This document shows positions 17,144 through 25,533 of a stretch of 35,583 nt of DNA, one piece after another. This DNA comes from an uncultured Lachnospiraceae bacterium (GTDB lineage Bacteria; Bacillota; Clostridia; Lachnospirales; Lachnospiraceae): the NCBI GenBank assembly GCA_910585205.1, contig CAJUCC010000004.1:1-35583 (forward strand), read 5' to 3'. Every line of letters begins with the position of its first letter. The stretch's first letter is position 1. Made by a program: the position numbers and the translations under genes. The notes below the pieces were generated by a model. The model saw only the letters and a list, made by a program, of their open reading frames with translations, was not told where the DNA came from and made no database searches.

Positions 17144-18582
17144 AACTGCGTCGGGAGACCGGGAAAACGTCCGCCGCCGGGCGGATTATGATAGCGGGAA
17201 GCGGAAGCGGATGCGGCAAGACGACGGCGGTCTGCGGCCTGCTCTTTGGCCTGCGGAAGCGGGGACTGCGCGTCAGTGCATGGAAATGCGGCCCGGATTA
17301 TATTGATCCTATGTTTTACCGGCGGATTCTGGGCGCGGAAGCGTTTGTCGGCAATCTGGATTTGTTTTTTTCGGGCGAAACCGGGGTGCGGCGTCTGCTG
17401 CAGGAGGGCTGCGGCGATGCGGACATTGCCGTTGTGGAAGGCGCGATGGGCTATTATGACGGCATCGGCATGACGGAGGAAGCGGGCTGTTACGCGCTTG
17501 CCCGTGCTGCGGCGCTCCCGGTGATACTGGTGATCGATCCGGCGGGCATGGGAAATTCCGTCGGCGCCGTGCTGCACGGTTTTCTTACATACCGCAGACC
17601 GAGCGGGATTGCCGGTGTTCTTTTCAACCGGGTGTCGCGGAAACGATATGAAAAACTGAAACCATTGGCGGAGCAAATGGGGATACGGGCGGTCGGCTTT
17701 CTCCCGCCGCAGGATGCCTTCGTGCTGGAAAGCCGCCATCTGGGGCTGGTGACGGCGCAGGAGCTGACGGATTTTCGGGAAAGACTGGAACGGTTTTACG
17801 CGCAGATTGCGGACACTGTCGACTGGTCCGCGCTGCTGGAGCTGGCATCCGGCGCGGCGTGCATTTCCGGGGACCTTTCGGCGGAGGAAATCGGCACGGC
17901 CGGGTGCGTGTACGCGGCAAAACCGCAAAACGGCAGCCTGCGGATCGGCTTGGCGAGAGACGAAGCCTTTTGCTTTTTATATGAAGATAATCTTCGCTAT
18001 CTGCAAAAGCGGGGGTGTGAACCGATACCGTTCAGCCCGCTTCGGGACCGTGCGCTTCCGGATGCTCTGGACGGTCTGATTTTATGCGGCGGGTACCCGG
18101 AGCTATATGGTGCGGAGCTGGCCGGCAACGCCGGTATGCGGGATAGCATCCGCGCGGCCGTTGTGTCCGGTCTGCCGTGCATTGCGGAGTGCGGCGGTTT
18201 TTTGTATCTGCAAAAGTATCTGCAGGACAGCGGCGGAATAATGCGGGAGATGGCGGGCGTACTGCCGGGCACCGGCAGGCGGGGAAGCGGGCTGGAACGG
18301 TTCGGCTATATCCGGCTTTCGCTGCATATGCCGGGAACACGGCTGTTCGGCCGAGAGGAGATGCGCCTGACGGCGCACGAGTTTCATTATTATAATTGTG
18401 AAATGCAGGGCAGCGGCCTTTTGGCGCAAAAGGCGTCGGGAGACGGGCAATGGACCGGGGGAATCGTCTCGGATACGTTATATGCGGCGTTTCCGCATCT
18501 GTATTTTTATGGAAACGAATCGTTTGCGGAGGCATTTTTGGAGCGGGCTTCTCTGCATCGGTATGACGGAAAGAGGGAATAA
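17140..18582 (+). CDS. cbiA: CbiA, cobyrinate a,c-diamide synthase
   Basis: 480 residues. The N-terminal dethiobiotin-synthetase-like ATPase has Walker A GSGSGCGKTT at residues 20-29, KCGPDYIDPMFY and VVEGAMGYYDGIG. The C-terminal class-I-like glutamine amidotransferase has LILCGGYPELY, the nucleophile Cys351 in IAECGGFLYL and a late His453. It amidates the a and c acetate side chains using ATP and glutamine. The start is taken as GTG 17140, overlapping the cbiET stop (GTGA). The ~16 residues before the ATPase core are not conserved, and an internal ATG at 17188 is an alternative. Confidence 0.95.
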   Translation: MKLRRETGKTSAAGRIMIAGSGSGCGKTTAVCGLLFGLRKRGLRVSAWKCGPDYIDPMFYRRILGAEAFVGNLDLFFSGETGVRRLLQEGCGDADIAVVEGAMGYYDGIGMTEEAGCYALARAAALPVILVIDPAGMGNSVGAVLHGFLTYRRPSGIAGVLFNRVSRKRYEKLKPLAEQMGIRAVGFLPPQDAFVLESRHLGLVTAQELTDFRERLERFYAQIADTVDWSALLELASGAACISGDLSAEEIGTAGCVYAAKPQNGSLRIGLARDEAFCFLYEDNLRYLQKRGCEPIPFSPLRDRALPDALDGLILCGGYPELYGAELAGNAGMRDSIRAAVVSGLPCIAECGGFLYLQKYLQDSGGIMREMAGVLPGTGRRGSGLERFGYIRLSLHMPGTRLFGREEMRLTAHEFHYYNCEMQGSGLLAQKASGDGQWTGGIVSDTLYAAFPHLYFYGNESFAEAFLERASLHRYDGKRE

Positions 18583-18584
18583 AA

Positions 18585-19622
18585 GTGATCGATCGCGGGG
18601 CGGAAAAGCGGGCGGCGGAAAAATGGAATGCTGTGGCCAAACCGTTATATGGACTGGGAAAGCTGGAGGAGAGCGTGATACGGATCGCGGGCATCCAGGG
18701 GAGCGAGGACATTGCACTGGAGAGACGGGCGATTCTCGTATTCTGTGCGGATAACGGTATTGTGGCGCAGGGCGTAACCCAGACGGGCAGCCATGTGACG
18801 GCCCTTGTGGCGGATAATATCGCGGAGGGGAAAGCGAGTGTCAACCGTATGTGCAGCCGGTGCGGCCGCAGGATTGATGTCTTTGCGGTTGATATGGGCA
18901 TTCGGGATGCCGTGCATTCGCCGCATATGATCCGGCGCAGAATTGCCGACGGGACACGGGATTTTTCCGTGGAGCCGGCCATGAGCGGGATGCAGGCGCA
19001 GAAGGCGGTGGAAACCGGTATCGGGCTGGTACGGGAATACCGGGAAAAGGGATATACGATACTGGGAACGGGAGAGATGGGAATCGGCAACACGACGACG
19101 GCAGGGGCCATAGCGGCGGCGCTGCTCGGTCTGTCCGCCGAAGCGGCGATCGGCAGGGGCGCAGGACTTTCCGACGCGGGGCTTTTGCGCAAGCGCCGGG
19201 TTGTGGAGGAAGCGCTGGCGCGGTACCGGCTGCGGGAGCGCTCTGCGCAGGAGGTGCTCGCCTGTGTGGGCGGCTTTGATATTGCGGGTATGGCGGGTGC
19301 GTTTATCGGCGGTTCCCGCTACGGCGTTCCGATTGTCATCGACGGCATGATCTCGGCGGTGGCGGCGCTTGTGGCCGTCCGGCTGTGCCCGGATGCCGCG
19401 GATTGCATGCTTGCGTCTCATATCAGCCGTGAGCCGTGCATGGAGGCTGTTTTGCAGGCGCTTTCTCTTTCGCCGGTGATCGACGGCAGTCTGGCGCTCG
19501 GTGAGGGCACGGGCGCGGCGCTCTTGTTTTCCATGCTGGATATGGCGGAGAGCGTTTATCGCAGCGGGGAAACATTCGAAAAAATACAGATTGCACAATA
19601 TCATGATTTTGGGGAAGACTGA
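18585..19622 (+). CDS. cobT: CobT, nicotinate-nucleotide:dimethylbenzimidazole phosphoribosyltransferase
   Basis: 345 residues beginning at GTG with AGAGGG at 18572-18577. Family motifs run LVFCADNGIVAQGVTQT, LGTGEMGIGNTTTAGAI, IGRGAGLSDAG, GGFDIAGMAGAFIGG and the catalytic Glu307 in LALGEGTGAAL. CobT activates the lower-ligand base by transferring ribose phosphate from nicotinate mononucleotide, giving alpha-ribazole phosphate or an analogue. The base it uses in this organism cannot be read from the sequence. It starts two bases after cbiA and is followed with no gap by cobU. Confidence 0.96.
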   Translation: MIDRGAEKRAAEKWNAVAKPLYGLGKLEESVIRIAGIQGSEDIALERRAILVFCADNGIVAQGVTQTGSHVTALVADNIAEGKASVNRMCSRCGRRIDVFAVDMGIRDAVHSPHMIRRRIADGTRDFSVEPAMSGMQAQKAVETGIGLVREYREKGYTILGTGEMGIGNTTTAGAIAAALLGLSAEAAIGRGAGLSDAGLLRKRRVVEEALARYRLRERSAQEVLACVGGFDIAGMAGAFIGGSRYGVPIVIDGMISAVAALVAVRLCPDAADCMLASHISREPCMEAVLQALSLSPVIDGSLALGEGTGAALLFSMLDMAESVYRSGETFEKIQIAQYHDFGED

Positions 19623-20174
19623 ATGGTATATGTACTGACCGGGGCCAGCGGAAGCGGAAAATCGGAATATGCAGAGCGGCTTGTCTGCCGTCTGGCGCGG
19701 GAGCGCGGCATCACCGAAAAGATATATCTGGCTACGATGGAGCGCAGTCCGGGCAATGCGGCGCGGATTGCCCGACACAGAAGGCAGCGCGCCGGCCGGG
19801 GATTTCGGACGGTGGAAGCGCCGTTTGGCCCGGCAGACGGTGTGCTCGGAACGGGCCGTGAGCGGGTTATTCTGCTGGAATGTATGTCGAATCTGCTGGC
19901 AAATCTGGTTTTTTCCGGCGGTATGCCATTCGGAGAGGCCCGTGAGACGATATTGTCCCGGATCGGGGAGCTGACAGAGCAGTGCCTTGATCTGGTCATT
20001 GTCACCAATGAAATCTTTTCCGACGGGAACCGCTATGACGGCGAGACGGCGGCTTATATCCGTACACTCGGGGAGATCAACTGTCGTCTGGCCGCTGCGG
20101 CAGACGAATTTTATGAGATTGTCTATTCTGTTCCGCTCTGCCTCAAGGGGGAACGGCTGCCGAAAAAGGAGTAA
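19623..20174 (+). CDS. cobU: CobU, adenosylcobinamide kinase / guanylyltransferase
   Basis: 183 residues. P-loop GASGSGKS at 7-14, then YLATMERSPGNAARIARHRRQR with the guanylylation-site histidine probably His52. ECMSNLLANLVF and VIVTNEIFSDGN are the later nucleotide-site segments, and the end CRLAAAADEFYEIVYSVPLCLKG is typical. It phosphorylates adenosylcobinamide and then adds GMP, giving the GDP-activated intermediate for CobS. The usual SNEVG of CobU reads TNEIF here, a mild deviation. Starts directly after the cobT stop and is followed by cobS after two bases. Confidence 0.94.
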   Translation: MVYVLTGASGSGKSEYAERLVCRLARERGITEKIYLATMERSPGNAARIARHRRQRAGRGFRTVEAPFGPADGVLGTGRERVILLECMSNLLANLVFSGGMPFGEARETILSRIGELTEQCLDLVIVTNEIFSDGNRYDGETAAYIRTLGEINCRLAAAADEFYEIVYSVPLCLKGERLPKKE

Positions 20175-20176
20175 CT

Positions 20177-20953
20177 ATGTCCGTATTGAAAAGCCTGTGT
20201 CTGGCGTTTTCCATGTATTCCAGGATTCCGGTTCCCAGAGTGACATGGGAAGAGAAAAATATGAAATATGTACTCTGCTTTTTCCCGTGGGTGGGACTCG
20301 TGATCGGCGGCGGCATATACCTTTTATGGGTACTGCGGTCGCAGATCGGCATATTTGTGCCTTTTTCCGTATTTGTCCTGACGGGAACGGTGCTGCCGAT
20401 TTTGCTGACCGGCGGTATTCATCTGGACGGATTTATGGATACGATGGATGCGCTGCATTCCTATCGGGACAGAGAGAGAAAGCTGGAAATTTTAAAAGAT
20501 CCGCACATCGGGGCATTTGCCTGTATCAGTCTGGTATGTGAGACGGCGCTGTACGGCGCGGCGCTTTTTTTTCTGCTGGAGGAACGGCAGATTCTGTTTC
20601 TGGGAATCGGTTTTTTCGTTTCCCGTACGCTCAGCGCGTTCGGGCTTCTGACATTGCAAAATGCAAAGGGAGACGGGCTGGCCTTTACCTTTGTTTGCGG
20701 TGCAAGCCGCAGGATTGTACTGGCGGTTCTGTCTCTGTGGCTGTTTCTGGCGGCGCTGGCGGCATATTTCCTGTATGGGGGATATGGCATCGGATGTATT
20801 GCGGTCAGCCTGCTTGTGTATTTTTATTATGAAGTGATGGCATACCGGCAGTTTGGCGGGCTGACCGGGGATCTGGCAGGCTGGTTTGTCGTCGTATATG
20901 AACTGGTGTTTGCATGGCTTACGGGCATTCTGGGGTATGTATGGAACTTGTGA
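20177..20953 (+). CDS. cobS: CobS, adenosylcobinamide-GDP ribazoletransferase
   Basis: 258-residue polytopic membrane protein with about six to seven helices. The signature GGIHLDGFMDTMDAL (residues ~77-91), followed by DPHIGAFACISLV, forms the metal-binding active site. The start FSMYSRIPVP is typical. It joins alpha-ribazole (or its phosphate) to adenosylcobinamide-GDP at the membrane, completing the nucleotide loop. The 3' end overlaps the following CobU-like gene by 13 bases. Confidence 0.95.
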   Translation: MSVLKSLCLAFSMYSRIPVPRVTWEEKNMKYVLCFFPWVGLVIGGGIYLLWVLRSQIGIFVPFSVFVLTGTVLPILLTGGIHLDGFMDTMDALHSYRDRERKLEILKDPHIGAFACISLVCETALYGAALFFLLEERQILFLGIGFFVSRTLSAFGLLTLQNAKGDGLAFTFVCGASRRIVLAVLSLWLFLAALAAYFLYGGYGIGCIAVSLLVYFYYEVMAYRQFGGLTGDLAGWFVVVYELVFAWLTGILGYVWNL

Positions 20954-21354
20954 TCGGCGGCAGCTTTCAGGGAAAGCTGGCTTATGCGCAAAGGAAACTG
21001 AAACAGAGAAATATCATCGTCACGGAAGCGGAAATTCTGGACGGGGGAGAGATCGGTGCGCCGGAACCGGCGCGGCGGACGGAGACGCCGAAAATACTGA
21101 ACCGGCTGCATGAGCTGGTCCGGCGGCAGATATGGACGGGGACACCGCAGACGGTAACGCAGATTCTGGACGAACTGCTCAGAGAAAACCCGGAGATCGT
21201 GATTGTCTGTGATGAGGTTGGCTATGGTGTGGTTCCCGTCGATGAGAGAGAAGAACGCTATCGGGAAGAAGTAGGACGCACACTCTGTTATCTGGCTGAG
21301 CGCGCGGAACGGATGGAGCGGGTGGTCGGCGGGATTGCGATGCGGATCAGGTAA
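20941..21354 (+). CDS. short degenerate CobU-like protein
   Basis: 137 residues, read as a reduced relative of CobU. The N-terminus LVIGGSFQGKLAYAQ matches CobU's P-loop region but has GSFQGKL in place of GxxGSGKS/T, so the Ser/Thr after Lys12 is missing. The C-terminal half matches CobU's end closely: IVIVCDEVGYGVVPVDEREERYREEVGRTLCYLAERAERMERVVGGIAMRI, given here in full because alignment to CobU depends on it in two blocks (EVGYGVVP and REEVGRTLCYLAERAERMER). The middle with the guanylylation histidine is absent. The ATG at 20941 overlaps cobS by 13 bases; an upstream in-frame start lies inside cobS. It cannot be a normal kinase/guanylyltransferase; a CobU partner or regulator is possible. 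Confidence 0.75.
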   Translation: MELVIGGSFQGKLAYAQRKLKQRNIIVTEAEILDGGEIGAPEPARRTETPKILNRLHELVRRQIWTGTPQTVTQILDELLRENPEIVIVCDEVGYGVVPVDEREERYREEVGRTLCYLAERAERMERVVGGIAMRIR

Positions 21355-21365
21355 AGAGCGCCGGG

Positions 21366-21423
21366 ACCGCTAAAAACCGCTTCGGGCAAATGCTTTGCTA
21401 TGCCCGAAGCGGTTTTTAGCGGT
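21366..21423. terminator. 23-bp perfect inverted repeat, likely bidirectional terminator
   Basis: The arms at 21366-21388 and 21401-21423 are perfectly complementary over 23 bases around a 12-base loop. The outer parts are A-rich then T-rich (TAAAAACC ... GGTTTTTA), giving a U-run on either strand. Inside the loop, GCAAA/TTTGC can form a second small hairpin. It lies just between the converging CobU-like gene and the minus-strand zinc-ribbon gene, six bases before the latter's stop. Confidence 0.85.
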
Positions 21424-21429
21424 ACTTTA

Positions 21430-22014
21430 TTAACCTTCGTTGAGCAGGTTCTGTACCGGCCCCCAGTCGATAACCGGCACATTCTTCTGCAGAGCAGTCG
21501 AAACTTTTTTATTTTTGGCCGAGATTTTAATCAGATTGACAATCAGGGAACCCACAGCGGCCAGAAGAGCGATGCCCATAATGCCGCAGACCGCATAGAC
21601 AGCCCACGGTTCTTCTTCGACAACGGCATATACATAGGTGATGATACTAATTATGACACCGACGATCAGGTAGGAAATCGGTGTTCCCCACATGTTTTTC
21701 TTCATGCCTGATAAGCCCCATGACTGCGGTTTGCCGCAGTGCGGGCAGGTGTCGCTGAACTCGGTGGCAAAGATTTGTTTCTGTGTGGCGTCCTGATAAA
21801 CTTCCTGCATGCGTTTGACAAGGTTTTTATGGGCTTTGACCGTAAGCTTTTCGGTTTCCTTCATGGTAAGAGCCTGATAGTTACTGCTGTGTATGGCTTC
21901 CGCTCCTGTGATGGATGCCGTGAGCTGACCGCTTCCTTTCATACACTGTTCGCACTGAAAAGAATAGGGAACCCTTGCACTTTCGGTCCGTTTGTGCTTG
22001 TAATAAGTTGACAT
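21430..22014 (-). CDS. zinc-ribbon membrane protein of unknown function
   Basis: 194 residues. Two CxxC pairs, Cys21/Cys24 (FQCEQCMK) and Cys90/Cys93 (TCPHCGK), probably make one zinc ribbon despite a 65-residue insert. The insert contains a helical, lysine-rich stretch (around MKETEKLTVKAHKNLVKRMQEVY). Two membrane helices follow at about 112-132 and 137-163. The cysteine domain should face the cytoplasm. GGGGG lies about 12 bases ahead of the ATG. It converges with the corrinoid cluster and is divergent from the chemoreceptor gene. I do not recognise a named family. Confidence 0.8.
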   Translation of the reverse strand: MSTYYKHKRTESARVPYSFQCEQCMKGSGQLTASITGAEAIHSSNYQALTMKETEKLTVKAHKNLVKRMQEVYQDATQKQIFATEFSDTCPHCGKPQSWGLSGMKKNMWGTPISYLIVGVIISIITYVYAVVEEEPWAVYAVCGIMGIALLAAVGSLIVNLIKISAKNKKVSTALQKNVPVIDWGPVQNLLNEG

Positions 22015-22340
22015 TGTATTGCATTTCCCCCTTTATCATATGAAATCAGATTCTGTTCTGAATACAAATTACCACATTTTCCGGCATATTTCAATAGAAA
22101 AACAATTCGGGGAGTTCCCGGCAGATTGTCAGAAAAACGGGATAATTCGGTATATTTCTGCCATTTTCCCGTTGAATTTTTCTGAAAAAGTAGTATAATA
22201 ATCATAACTCCAATGTTGATCGTATGATTGAAGGCGAACCTTGATAGATGAATATCGTGTTGTATGCAGGCTGTTCCACGGAAAAGAGAGTTATAAATGT
22301 AATGTATTTGGGAGAAATGAGGAAGGATCAGGTGAAATAA
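22015..22340. other. 326-base intergenic region between divergent genes
   Basis: It holds the chemoreceptor promoter (22172-22199) and a leader of about 130 bases after it. The leader has a small hairpin AAGG-CGAA-CCTT at 22231-22242. I compared it by eye with c-di-GMP riboswitch consensus and saw no match. AGGTG at 22329-22333 is the ribosome binding site for the chemoreceptor. A GGGGG before 22014 on the minus strand serves the zinc-ribbon gene. No small gene is evident. Confidence 0.6.
22172..22199 (+). promoter_or_regulatory. sigma-A-type promoter for the chemoreceptor gene
   Basis: TTGAAT (22172-22177) and a perfect TATAAT (22194-22199) are separated by 16 bases in an AT-rich stretch, about 140 bases upstream of the start codon. 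No sigma-D-type (TAAA/GCCGATAT) element is seen here, unlike upstream of the gene at 31617. Confidence 0.6.
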
Positions 22341-24029
22341 ATGTTCGATAAGATAAAAGAAATGCAAGTGGAGAAAAAGCTGAAATTCTGCTTTTCACTG
22401 GCGGTGGCTGTTGCCAGTATTGCGGGTGTGCTTGGGGTAATTTTCCTGCTTCGCAACAATTTCGGTTACAAAAATGCTCTGGTAAACAACGGATTTGCAC
22501 AGGGTGAGATCGGTTTGTTCAGTACCTATCTGAACAAAGAACCGGCCGTTGTAAGAGAAATCATTCTGATTGAGGATGAGGCGGGGATTAAGGAAGCACA
22601 GCAGGAGCTGGACGAGATACAGGCGAAGACAGACGCTGCCCTTGTAACAATGAAACAACATTGTCAGACAGATGCGGAAATGCAATATGTGAATCAGATC
22701 GACGAAATACTGCCGCAGTACCGCAGTATTTTTAAAGAGGTGGAAACACTGGCATCCCAGAACCAGAACGCGGAAGCGCTGGATCTGCTTTTGACACAGG
22801 GAAAACCTACCCTGAAAAAGCTTACGACAGCAGTGGAAGAGCTGTTTGAATTGAATGTTGAAATGGGAGATTCCGCAGCTACTTCGATGGCGATTCAGAC
22901 CTATATACTGGCGGGTGTTATGGCGGCTGTTATCCTTGCGGCCGTATTGATTTCCATGAAGTTTGCGGCTTTTGTGGCAAATATTATTTCCGAGCCGATC
23001 AGCCATGTAAAAGAGGCTTCCAAGAAGCTTTCTCAGGGTGATCTGAATATTCAGATTGAACGGATGTACGGCGATGAAGTGGGCGAAATGACGGATTACT
23101 TCAAATCGGCGATCAATGGCCTGAAAAATTATATCCGGGAGCTTGACCGGGTGCTGGGGCAGATTGCTTCCGGTAACTTTGACGTAGAGGCTGAAGTGGA
23201 ATTTAAGGGTGACTTTAAGGCACTGGATGAAGCGATTCAGACCATTACGGCCTCACTGAGTGAGACGATGGGTAAGATCAACGACGGCTCGAATGAGGTT
23301 GCACTCGGGGCAAGCCAGATGGCGGAGAGTGCACAGGCTTTGGCGGAAGGCGCGACGGATCAGGCCGCGTCCGTACAGGAACTGACGGCAACGATTCAGA
23401 ATGTTACGGAAGGTGTAATACATAGTTCCGATAAGGCAAACGCATCTTATATCAGCGCAGAGAAGTTCGAACAGGAAGCTGAGAAGAGCAATGAAGATAT
23501 TAAAGATCTGAATCAGGCGATGGAACGTATCAATCATACATCCAAGGAAATCGCCAATATTATTGCAGAGATTGAGGATATTGCTTCCCAGACGAATCTG
23601 CTTTCTCTGAACGCTTCCATTGAGGCAGCCAGAGCAGGTGAGGCAGGCAAAGGCTTTGCAGTGGTTGCTGAGCAGATCGGTAAGCTGGCATCGGACAGCG
23701 CAAGTTCCGCAGTCAATACCAAGAAACTGATTGAGGATTCCATTCAGGAGATCGAACACGGAAACGAGATTACGGTTAAGGCGACTACATCCATGGAATC
23801 TATTATTGAAGGGATTAAGATGCTGGCGCTTTCAACAAAGGAGATCAGCGAATTGTCCACTTCTCAGGCAGAGGCAATGAAACAGCTCGAAGAAGGTGTG
23901 GAGCAGATTTCGGAAGTGATTCAGAGCAATTCCGCAGCGGCGCAGGAGACTTCGGCTACGAGCGAGGAGTTGTCTGCGCAGTCTGAAAATCTGGAACAGC
24001 TGGTTGGAAAATTTGTTTTGAAAAAATAA
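22341..24029 (+). CDS. methyl-accepting chemotaxis protein
   Basis: 562 residues with standard chemoreceptor layout. TM1 is at about 13-37, followed by an extracellular four-helix-bundle-like sensor (~38-180) and TM2 at ~181-212. A HAMP domain beginning ISEPISHVKEASKKLSQGDL comes next, with a second HAMP-like stretch (LGQIASGNFDVEAEVEF). The long cytoplasmic coiled coil has the conserved tip IASQTNLLSLNASIEAARAGE ... GFAVVAEQIGKLA at about 413-450, where CheW and CheA bind. There is no CheR-binding pentapeptide at the C-terminus (ends VGKFVLKK). No che genes are nearby, so it is an orphan receptor feeding a pathway elsewhere. Ligand unknown. Confidence 0.95.
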   Translation: MFDKIKEMQVEKKLKFCFSLAVAVASIAGVLGVIFLLRNNFGYKNALVNNGFAQGEIGLFSTYLNKEPAVVREIILIEDEAGIKEAQQELDEIQAKTDAALVTMKQHCQTDAEMQYVNQIDEILPQYRSIFKEVETLASQNQNAEALDLLLTQGKPTLKKLTTAVEELFELNVEMGDSAATSMAIQTYILAGVMAAVILAAVLISMKFAAFVANIISEPISHVKEASKKLSQGDLNIQIERMYGDEVGEMTDYFKSAINGLKNYIRELDRVLGQIASGNFDVEAEVEFKGDFKALDEAIQTITASLSETMGKINDGSNEVALGASQMAESAQALAEGATDQAASVQELTATIQNVTEGVIHSSDKANASYISAEKFEQEAEKSNEDIKDLNQAMERINHTSKEIANIIAEIEDIASQTNLLSLNASIEAARAGEAGKGFAVVAEQIGKLASDSASSAVNTKKLIEDSIQEIEHGNEITVKATTSMESIIEGIKMLALSTKEISELSTSQAEAMKQLEEGVEQISEVIQSNSAAAQETSATSEELSAQSENLEQLVGKFVLKK

Positions 24030-24040
24030 ACCATAATAAT

Positions 24041-24107
24041 AAGGGGGGGGGTAAAATGGATATGTCCGGTTGCAAGAACCGGATATATCGCCCCTTCCTT
24101 TTTGTTT
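24041..24107 (+). terminator. rho-independent terminator after the chemoreceptor gene
   Basis: The arms at 24059-24071 and 24077-24089 pair over 13 bases (one G-U) around a 5-base loop. Flanking AAGGGG and CCCCTT can extend the stem, and a T-rich run (CCTTTTTGTTTT) follows. Nine consecutive Gs at 24043-24051 precede the stem. Confidence 0.8.
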
Positions 24108-24222
24108 TGCAGGTTACAATCGGTCGGACAATATGGTTGGCAGCTGTGGAACGAGAAAATTTCTTGCAGATACGACTTCGATATGATAGGGTAGATACGA
24201 TCACGTAGAACAGGAGTTTATT

Positions 24223-25533
24223 ATGAAATTTGCTGAAACGATTCAGAATATCCCCAATGCTTTTAGACCGGGGCCTTTAAAGATAGAAGAACTCGGTCAG
24301 TTTTATTATGATAAAACCATGTCTGTGCGAACGGGAGACGCTTATATTTCCCCGATTGAAGATATTTATGAGGCATGTAAAGTTCCCTCGGAGCAGAATA
24401 CCTTTTTGCTCCTGGGGCATAAGGGGTGCGGAAAAAGCACCGAACTCAATGATATGGCATCCAGACTGGCAAAAGAGGGATATGAAATTCATATGGTGCA
24501 GTGCGGCGCCGATTTGGATTTGAACAATCCGCTGTATGCCGATCTGCTGATTCTTATGGGAGAGGCGCTTGTCACAATCGCCGACAGAACGGGATGCAGA
24601 CTGGATACGGATACGATTGAAACCGTAGAAAATTTCTGGCAGGAAGAAGCGGAAGAGATCGGAACGCTGACAGACGGAAGCAGCGTGGAGTTGGAAAGCG
24701 GCGTCTCGTCGGAGTCACCGGAAATACTGTCAGGTCTTCTTCATCTGTTTGCCGGGATCAAATCGGATCTGCGTTACAGTGAGGAAAACCGTACCTGTTA
24801 TCGGAATCGGATTGCAAAGCGGTCCAGTGAGTGGATCTTTGCCATGGAAAAGATAGCCGACGCAATCACTGAAACACTGGATGGCAGACAGCCTATTCTT
24901 ATTTTTGAAGATTTGGATAAACTCAACCCACAGGATGCATGGGATGTGTTTTATCGTCATGCCGCCACTCTGGCGGGAGTATCCTTTCCGGTTATTTATA
25001 CATTTCCGATTTCACTTTCCTATCGGCCCGATTTTGCGGCGCTGGAAGGGTATTTTACGTGGAAGACACTGCCGATGATTAAGCAGGAAAACAGTGACGG
25101 CACACCCTGTGAAGCAGGATATGAGACGATCCGCAAGATTATCTTTATGCGTGCGTCTTCGGCATTGTTTGAAGAGGAAGCGGTCACTCTGCTGATTCAA
25201 AAGACCGGCGGTTCTCTGCGGGATTTGTTTATGGTACTCAATGCCGGCGCGCAGCGTGCCAATCGCCGCCGCAGTGAGAGAGTGGAACAGGAAGATGTGC
25301 AGAAGGCATTGGAGCAGTTGAAAACCTCGCTTACCCGGCGGATTGAACGGAGACATTATCCGTTTCTGGCAGAGATTTACAGAGGAAACCGTGAACGGAT
25401 TGAAGACCAGAAAATGCTGCTGGAAATGCTGCAGGCCAATACGGTGCTGGAATACAACGGGAAGCGTTGGCATAACGTGCATCCCCTTGTCGCCGACTTT
25501 TTAAAGGAGCAGGATCTGATCGGTCATGACTGA
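24223..25533 (+). CDS. P-loop (AAA/STAND-like) ATPase paired with a TPR protein
   Basis: 436 residues. Walker A GHKGCGKST at 65-73 and Walker B ILIFEDLDKL at about 225-234 are intact. Further motifs (PVIYTFPISLSYRP, then a helical region with GGSLRDLFMVLNAGAQRA) fit an AAA+/STAND-type NTPase with a sensor segment. The last ~40 residues (NTVLEYNGKRWHNVHPLVADFL) look like a winged helix of the kind that follows the NTPase in STAND proteins. Its stop overlaps the next gene by eight bases, so both are made together. No membrane segment or signal peptide. The likely role is an ATP-driven switch whose sensor and effector parts sit in the TPR partner. Function is inferred only. Confidence 0.85.
   Translation: MKFAETIQNIPNAFRPGPLKIEELGQFYYDKTMSVRTGDAYISPIEDIYEACKVPSEQNTFLLLGHKGCGKSTELNDMASRLAKEGYEIHMVQCGADLDLNNPLYADLLILMGEALVTIADRTGCRLDTDTIETVENFWQEEAEEIGTLTDGSSVELESGVSSESPEILSGLLHLFAGIKSDLRYSEENRTCYRNRIAKRSSEWIFAMEKIADAITETLDGRQPILIFEDLDKLNPQDAWDVFYRHAATLAGVSFPVIYTFPISLSYRPDFAALEGYFTWKTLPMIKQENSDGTPCEAGYETIRKIIFMRASSALFEEEAVTLLIQKTGGSLRDLFMVLNAGAQRANRRRSERVEQEDVQKALEQLKTSLTRRIERRHYPFLAEIYRGNRERIEDQKMLLEMLQANTVLEYNGKRWHNVHPLVADFLKEQDLIGHD

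Noticed and set aside
22200..22340. Riboswitch in the chemoreceptor leader
   Set aside because: Only a four-base-pair hairpin is visible, and key c-di-GMP aptamer segments are absent by eye; a covariance-model search would settle it.
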